From the NCBI GenBank assembly GCA_030018635.1, contig JASEHU010000111.1, positions 1-7,020 of the forward strand: 7,020 nt of DNA. Direction: 5' to 3'. Origin of the DNA: a bacterium (GTDB lineage Bacteria; UBA9089; CG2-30-40-21; SBAY01). Positions 4,602-7,020 of the stretch are shown in pieces (within the stretch, counting starts at the first letter, position 1; every line of letters begins with the position of its first letter). The notes beneath the pieces are model-generated. The model ran no database searches and was not told the DNA's origin. It saw only the letters and a program-made list of their open reading frames with translations. Both the position numbers and the translations under genes were made by a program.

Positions 4602-5471
4602 ATGGCTACGATGCGGGATATACAAAGAAGGGTAAAGTCAATCAAAAACATTCAGCAGATTACCCGGGCGATGATGTTGGTTGCCGCGGCTAAAATGAAG
4701 AAGGCAGAAATGGCTATTATCTCCGCCAGACCTTATGCTCACGCTATGGGTGATGTCCTGTCAAGTTTAGCCCTAAGGGTAGAAAAGGAACAAGACTACC
4801 TTCTGCTTGAACAACGGGAGGTTAAAACCTCAGGATTAATTATGCTTACCTCACAACGAGGGCTGTGTGGTGGATTCAATTCCAATATCATTAAAAATGT
4901 ATTTCATTATTTAGAAGAAGAACGAGATAAAGCCATTGAGATGAAATTGATGATAATAGGTAGAAAGGGATTTAATTTCTTCAAACGGTTTGATTACGAT
5001 ATACCATTTTTCTTGCCTACCCCGGACTCGATTACTTATAAATTTGCCGAAGAATTAGCTGAAAAAATTATTGATTTATATCTCAGCCGACAAATAGACG
5101 AGGTTATTATTGTCTATAACGAATTCAAATCTGTTTTCAGACAAAAGGTAGTGCTGGAAAATTTACTGCCTATTATACCGAGCTCAATACCTGCCGGGAA
5201 AATGGTTTCAGAACATATTTATGAACCTTCCAAAAAAGACTTACTAAATATTTTGCTTAAAAAACATATAGTTATTCAACTTTATCGGATTTTATTAGAG
5301 TCTCAAGTATCTGAATATGCGGCTCGGATGGTAGCTATGGACTCCGCTACGACTAATGCCAAAAAGATGATAGCGCAGTTAAGTCTTTCTTATAATCGGG
5401 CAAGACAGGCGGTTATTACCAAAGAAATCTCTGAAATTACAGGGACGGCTGAGGCTTTAAGAGGAGAATAG
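4602..5471 (+). CDS. atpG: F1F0 ATP synthase, gamma subunit
   Basis: Central rotating shaft of F1, linking proton or sodium flow through F0 to catalysis in the alpha3-beta3 ring. The 289-residue product is of usual length. The N-terminal helix begins MATMRDIQRRVKSIKNIQQITRAM (1-24) and continues into VAAAKMKKAE (27-36), the family's coiled-coil signature. SQRGLCGGFN at 84-93 marks the conserved core. The C-terminal helix carries ESQVSEYAARMVAMDSAT (233-250) and ends NRARQAVITKEISEITGTAEAL (265-286), the family's usual closing helix. Normally atpA lies directly upstream. Here the neighbour is an EcfT-like gene and atpG has its own promoter. atpD follows after 67 bases that contain a terminator-like palindrome. 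The gene is intact and codon use matches its neighbours. Confidence 0.97.
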   Translation: MATMRDIQRRVKSIKNIQQITRAMMLVAAAKMKKAEMAIISARPYAHAMGDVLSSLALRVEKEQDYLLLEQREVKTSGLIMLTSQRGLCGGFNSNIIKNVFHYLEEERDKAIEMKLMIIGRKGFNFFKRFDYDIPFFLPTPDSITYKFAEELAEKIIDLYLSRQIDEVIIVYNEFKSVFRQKVVLENLLPIIPSSIPAGKMVSEHIYEPSKKDLLNILLKKHIVIQLYRILLESQVSEYAARMVAMDSATTNAKKMIAQLSLSYNRARQAVITKEISEITGTAEALRGE

Positions 5472-5480
5472 GACAAAAAA

Positions 5481-5517
5481 AATAGGTCTTATATGTCCTA
5501 TATGACCTATTCTTTTT
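5481..5517 (+). terminator. 31-base palindrome plus T-run between atpG and atpD
   Basis: AATAGGTCTTATA (5481-5493) and TATATGACCTATT (5499-5511) pair over 12 of 13 positions around loop TGTCC, with five T at 5513-5517. It is a sibling of the palindrome at 2651-2681 (26 of 31 identical). Placed inside an operon, it could reduce transcription into atpD, mark an RNA processing site, or be a neutral repeat. The stem is A/T-rich, so full termination is doubtful. Confidence 0.6.
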
Positions 5518-5523
5518 AAAAAA

Positions 5524-5530
5524 AAGGAGG
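5524..5530 (+). promoter_or_regulatory. Strong ribosome binding site of atpD
   Basis: AAGGAGG lies 8 bases before the ATG at 5539 and is the strongest Shine-Dalgarno match on the plus strand here, fitting the high synthesis rate expected for beta. The bases CCTATTCTTTTT at 5506-5517 can pair with AAAAAGGAGG at 5521-5530 apart from a bulge. This offers an alternative fold to the palindrome that would hide the site. Confidence 0.75.
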
Positions 5531-5538
5531 AATTTGAA

Positions 5539-6933
5539 ATGCGTGCAGGAAAAATAAAACAAATTTTAGGACCGGTAGTTGACATTAAATTTGAGACAGA
5601 TGATTTGCCACCAATTTACAACGCGGTCAAGATAAAAAAAACAGTTGATAGTGAGCAAGGATTATTCGTCGAGGTCGCCCAACATCTGGGTGATAATACG
5701 GTTCGAACCATTGCTATGGATTATACAGACGGGCTGAAAAGAGGTATGGAGGCAATAGATACCGATGGTCCAATAAAAGTCCCGGTAGGAGAATCTGCAC
5801 TGGGCAGGGTGATGGGACCTTGGGGTGACCCTCTTGATAACCTGGGGGAAATAAAGGCGGCAGAATATTCCCCTATCCATAAACCTTCTCCTACCTTTGA
5901 CGAACAGGAGGTAATTCGTGAACCGTTTGAGACAGGACTAAAGGCCGTAGATTTATTAGCACCATTTGCCAAGGGTGGCAAGGTAGGTTTATTTGGTGGT
6001 GCCGGTGTTGGGAAAACGGTTTTAGTTATGGAATTAATCCATAATGTAGCTAAACAACATGGTGGGGTATCGGTCTTTGCCGGGGTAGGCGAACGCACCC
6101 GGGAAGGAAACGACCTCTGGTTAGAGATGAAGGAATCAGGCGTTATAGCCAAAACTGCCCTTGTCTATGGTCAGATGCAGGAATCCCCTGGGGCACGATT
6201 TCGTGTAGGATTGACCGGATTAACGGTGGCTGAATATTTTAGAGATAAAAAGAATCAAGATGTACTTTTCTTTATCGATAATATATTTCGATTCATTCAA
6301 GCCGGTTCTGAGGTATCGGCTCTTCTGGGTAGAATGCCTTCTGCGGTTGGTTATCAATCTACATTAGCTACAGATATGGGTGCCTTACAAGAACGGATTA
6401 CCTCGACGAAAAAAGGCTCTATTACCTCAGTTCAAGCAGTTTATGTCCCGGCCGATGATTTAACTGACCCGGCCCCGGCGACCACCTTTTCTCATCTTGA
6501 TGCGACCATAGTCTTATCTCGACAAATCGCTGAATTAGGTATTTATCCAGCTATTGACCCGTTGGATTCCACTTCAAGAATGCTTGACCCAAAGATTTTA
6601 GGGGAGGAACATTATAAGACAGCCCGTGCAGTTCAACAAATACTTCAGCGATACAAGGAACTGCAAGATATTATTGCTGTTTTAGGGATGGATGAATTAA
6701 GTGAAGAGGATAAAATGAGTGTCTATCGGGCAAGAAAGATACAAAAATTCCTCTCACAACCATTTTCGGTAGCTGAGGTATTTACAGGAAGAGCGGGTAA
6801 ATATGTGAAATTATCTGAGACTGTGCGCAGTTTTAAAGAAATTGTGGAAGGCAAACATGATGATATTCCGGAACAATGTTTCTATATGGTTGGAGGAATA
6901 GATGAGGTTTTAGAAAAGGTGCAATCACTGTAA
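5539..6933 (+). CDS. atpD: F1F0 ATP synthase, catalytic beta subunit
   Basis: Catalytic subunit of F1, which makes ATP from ADP and phosphate. The 464-residue product is full length. The N-terminal beta-barrel (1-78) begins GKIKQILGPVVDIKF. The P-loop GGAGVGKT is at 153-160 (Lys159, Thr160). GVGERTREGNDLW (182-194) holds the catalytic Glu185 and Arg186. Walker B is DVLFFIDNIFRF (241-252). The adenine-pocket Tyr336 sits in ELGIYPAIDPLDSTSR, and the torque loop is a perfect DELSEED at 385-391. All key residues are present, so the enzyme should be active. It is the beta and not the alpha subunit because of the GER glutamate and DELSEED. It follows atpG as usual, but no atpC (epsilon) begins in the remaining 87 bases. 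Whether the synthase is H+- or Na+-driven depends on F0, which is not in this window. Confidence 0.98.
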   Translation: MRAGKIKQILGPVVDIKFETDDLPPIYNAVKIKKTVDSEQGLFVEVAQHLGDNTVRTIAMDYTDGLKRGMEAIDTDGPIKVPVGESALGRVMGPWGDPLDNLGEIKAAEYSPIHKPSPTFDEQEVIREPFETGLKAVDLLAPFAKGGKVGLFGGAGVGKTVLVMELIHNVAKQHGGVSVFAGVGERTREGNDLWLEMKESGVIAKTALVYGQMQESPGARFRVGLTGLTVAEYFRDKKNQDVLFFIDNIFRFIQAGSEVSALLGRMPSAVGYQSTLATDMGALQERITSTKKGSITSVQAVYVPADDLTDPAPATTFSHLDATIVLSRQIAELGIYPAIDPLDSTSRMLDPKILGEEHYKTARAVQQILQRYKELQDIIAVLGMDELSEEDKMSVYRARKIQKFLSQPFSVAEVFTGRAGKYVKLSETVRSFKEIVEGKHDDIPEQCFYMVGGIDEVLEKVQSL

Positions 6934-7020
6934 CCGCTCAGTTAACGGTGGGGAGATGTAATGCCCTAGTACTCCATGACACTTAAATTTGTGGGTTTTT
7001 CTCACACAAAGAACACAAAG
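6934..7020. other. Intergenic sequence after atpD, no gene seen
   Basis: All three forward frames close quickly, and the ATG codons at 6956 and 6961 meet stops at once. Thus no epsilon subunit starts here. TTTGTG and CACAAA (near 6989-7010) can form a short 6-bp stem. The window ends in CACAAAGAACACAAAG (7005-7020), a 9-base-period direct repeat cut off by the window edge, possibly the start of a longer repeat. Confidence 0.5.

Noticed and set aside
5721..6152. 143-codon open frame on the minus strand
   Set aside because: It lies wholly antisense to the P-loop region of atpD, has no ribosome site of note, and its Pro/Ser-rich product is the usual mirror of a conserved gene.
6934..7020. Start of atpC after atpD
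   Set aside because: Every forward frame meets a stop within a short distance and the visible ATG codons are closed at once.

Overview
This window looks like chromosomal DNA of an uncultured, AT-rich, Gram-negative-type bacterium. It has Tat translocon components, an exported serine protease, consensus sigma-70-type promoters with strong Shine-Dalgarno sites, and bacterial F1 ATP synthase genes. Codon use is uniform and AT-leaning. Gaps between genes are loaded with short palindromic repeats, a habit of several candidate phyla. No marker here fixes the phylum, so that placement is inference. I see no phage, transposase, CRISPR, tRNA or rRNA gene.

Layout. The left third is a minus-strand cluster: an exported trypsin-like (S1C) protease with an unusual C-terminal membrane anchor (743-1876), then two separate tatA-type genes (440-637 and 94-312). 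A divergent promoter pair at 1991-2060 drives the protease leftwards. Rightwards it drives a stand-alone cyclic-nucleotide-binding-domain protein (2152-2655) and a HAD-family phosphatase (2704-3426). A 384-base gap (3427-3810) with no gene holds a purine/pyrimidine-skewed tract, a 181-base MITE-like element with 17-bp perfect terminal inverted repeats, and a promoter. Next come an EcfT/CbiQ-type transporter subunit (3811-4545) and, from its own promoter, atpG (4602-5471) and atpD (5539-6933). No atpC follows within the 87 bases left.

How the parts fit. Two TatA proteins beside an exported protease suggest an envelope or secretion theme, but tatC is not here. The cNMP-binding protein and HAD phosphatase may be co-transcribed through a hairpin. 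AtpG and AtpD are the shaft and catalytic subunits of F1; the rest of the synthase must be elsewhere.

The most unusual signal is not a gene. Four of the larger gaps carry arrays of 7-base (sometimes 8-base) units, most arranged as inverted repeats. Unit sequences differ from gap to gap. In three cases the array begins at or just after the -10 box of a near-consensus promoter, so it would form the start of the mRNA. A second family, a 31-base palindrome followed by a T-run, closes the cNMP-binding gene and atpG. The other point of interest is an EcfT protein whose two Ala-Arg-Gly coupling motifs are both lost.
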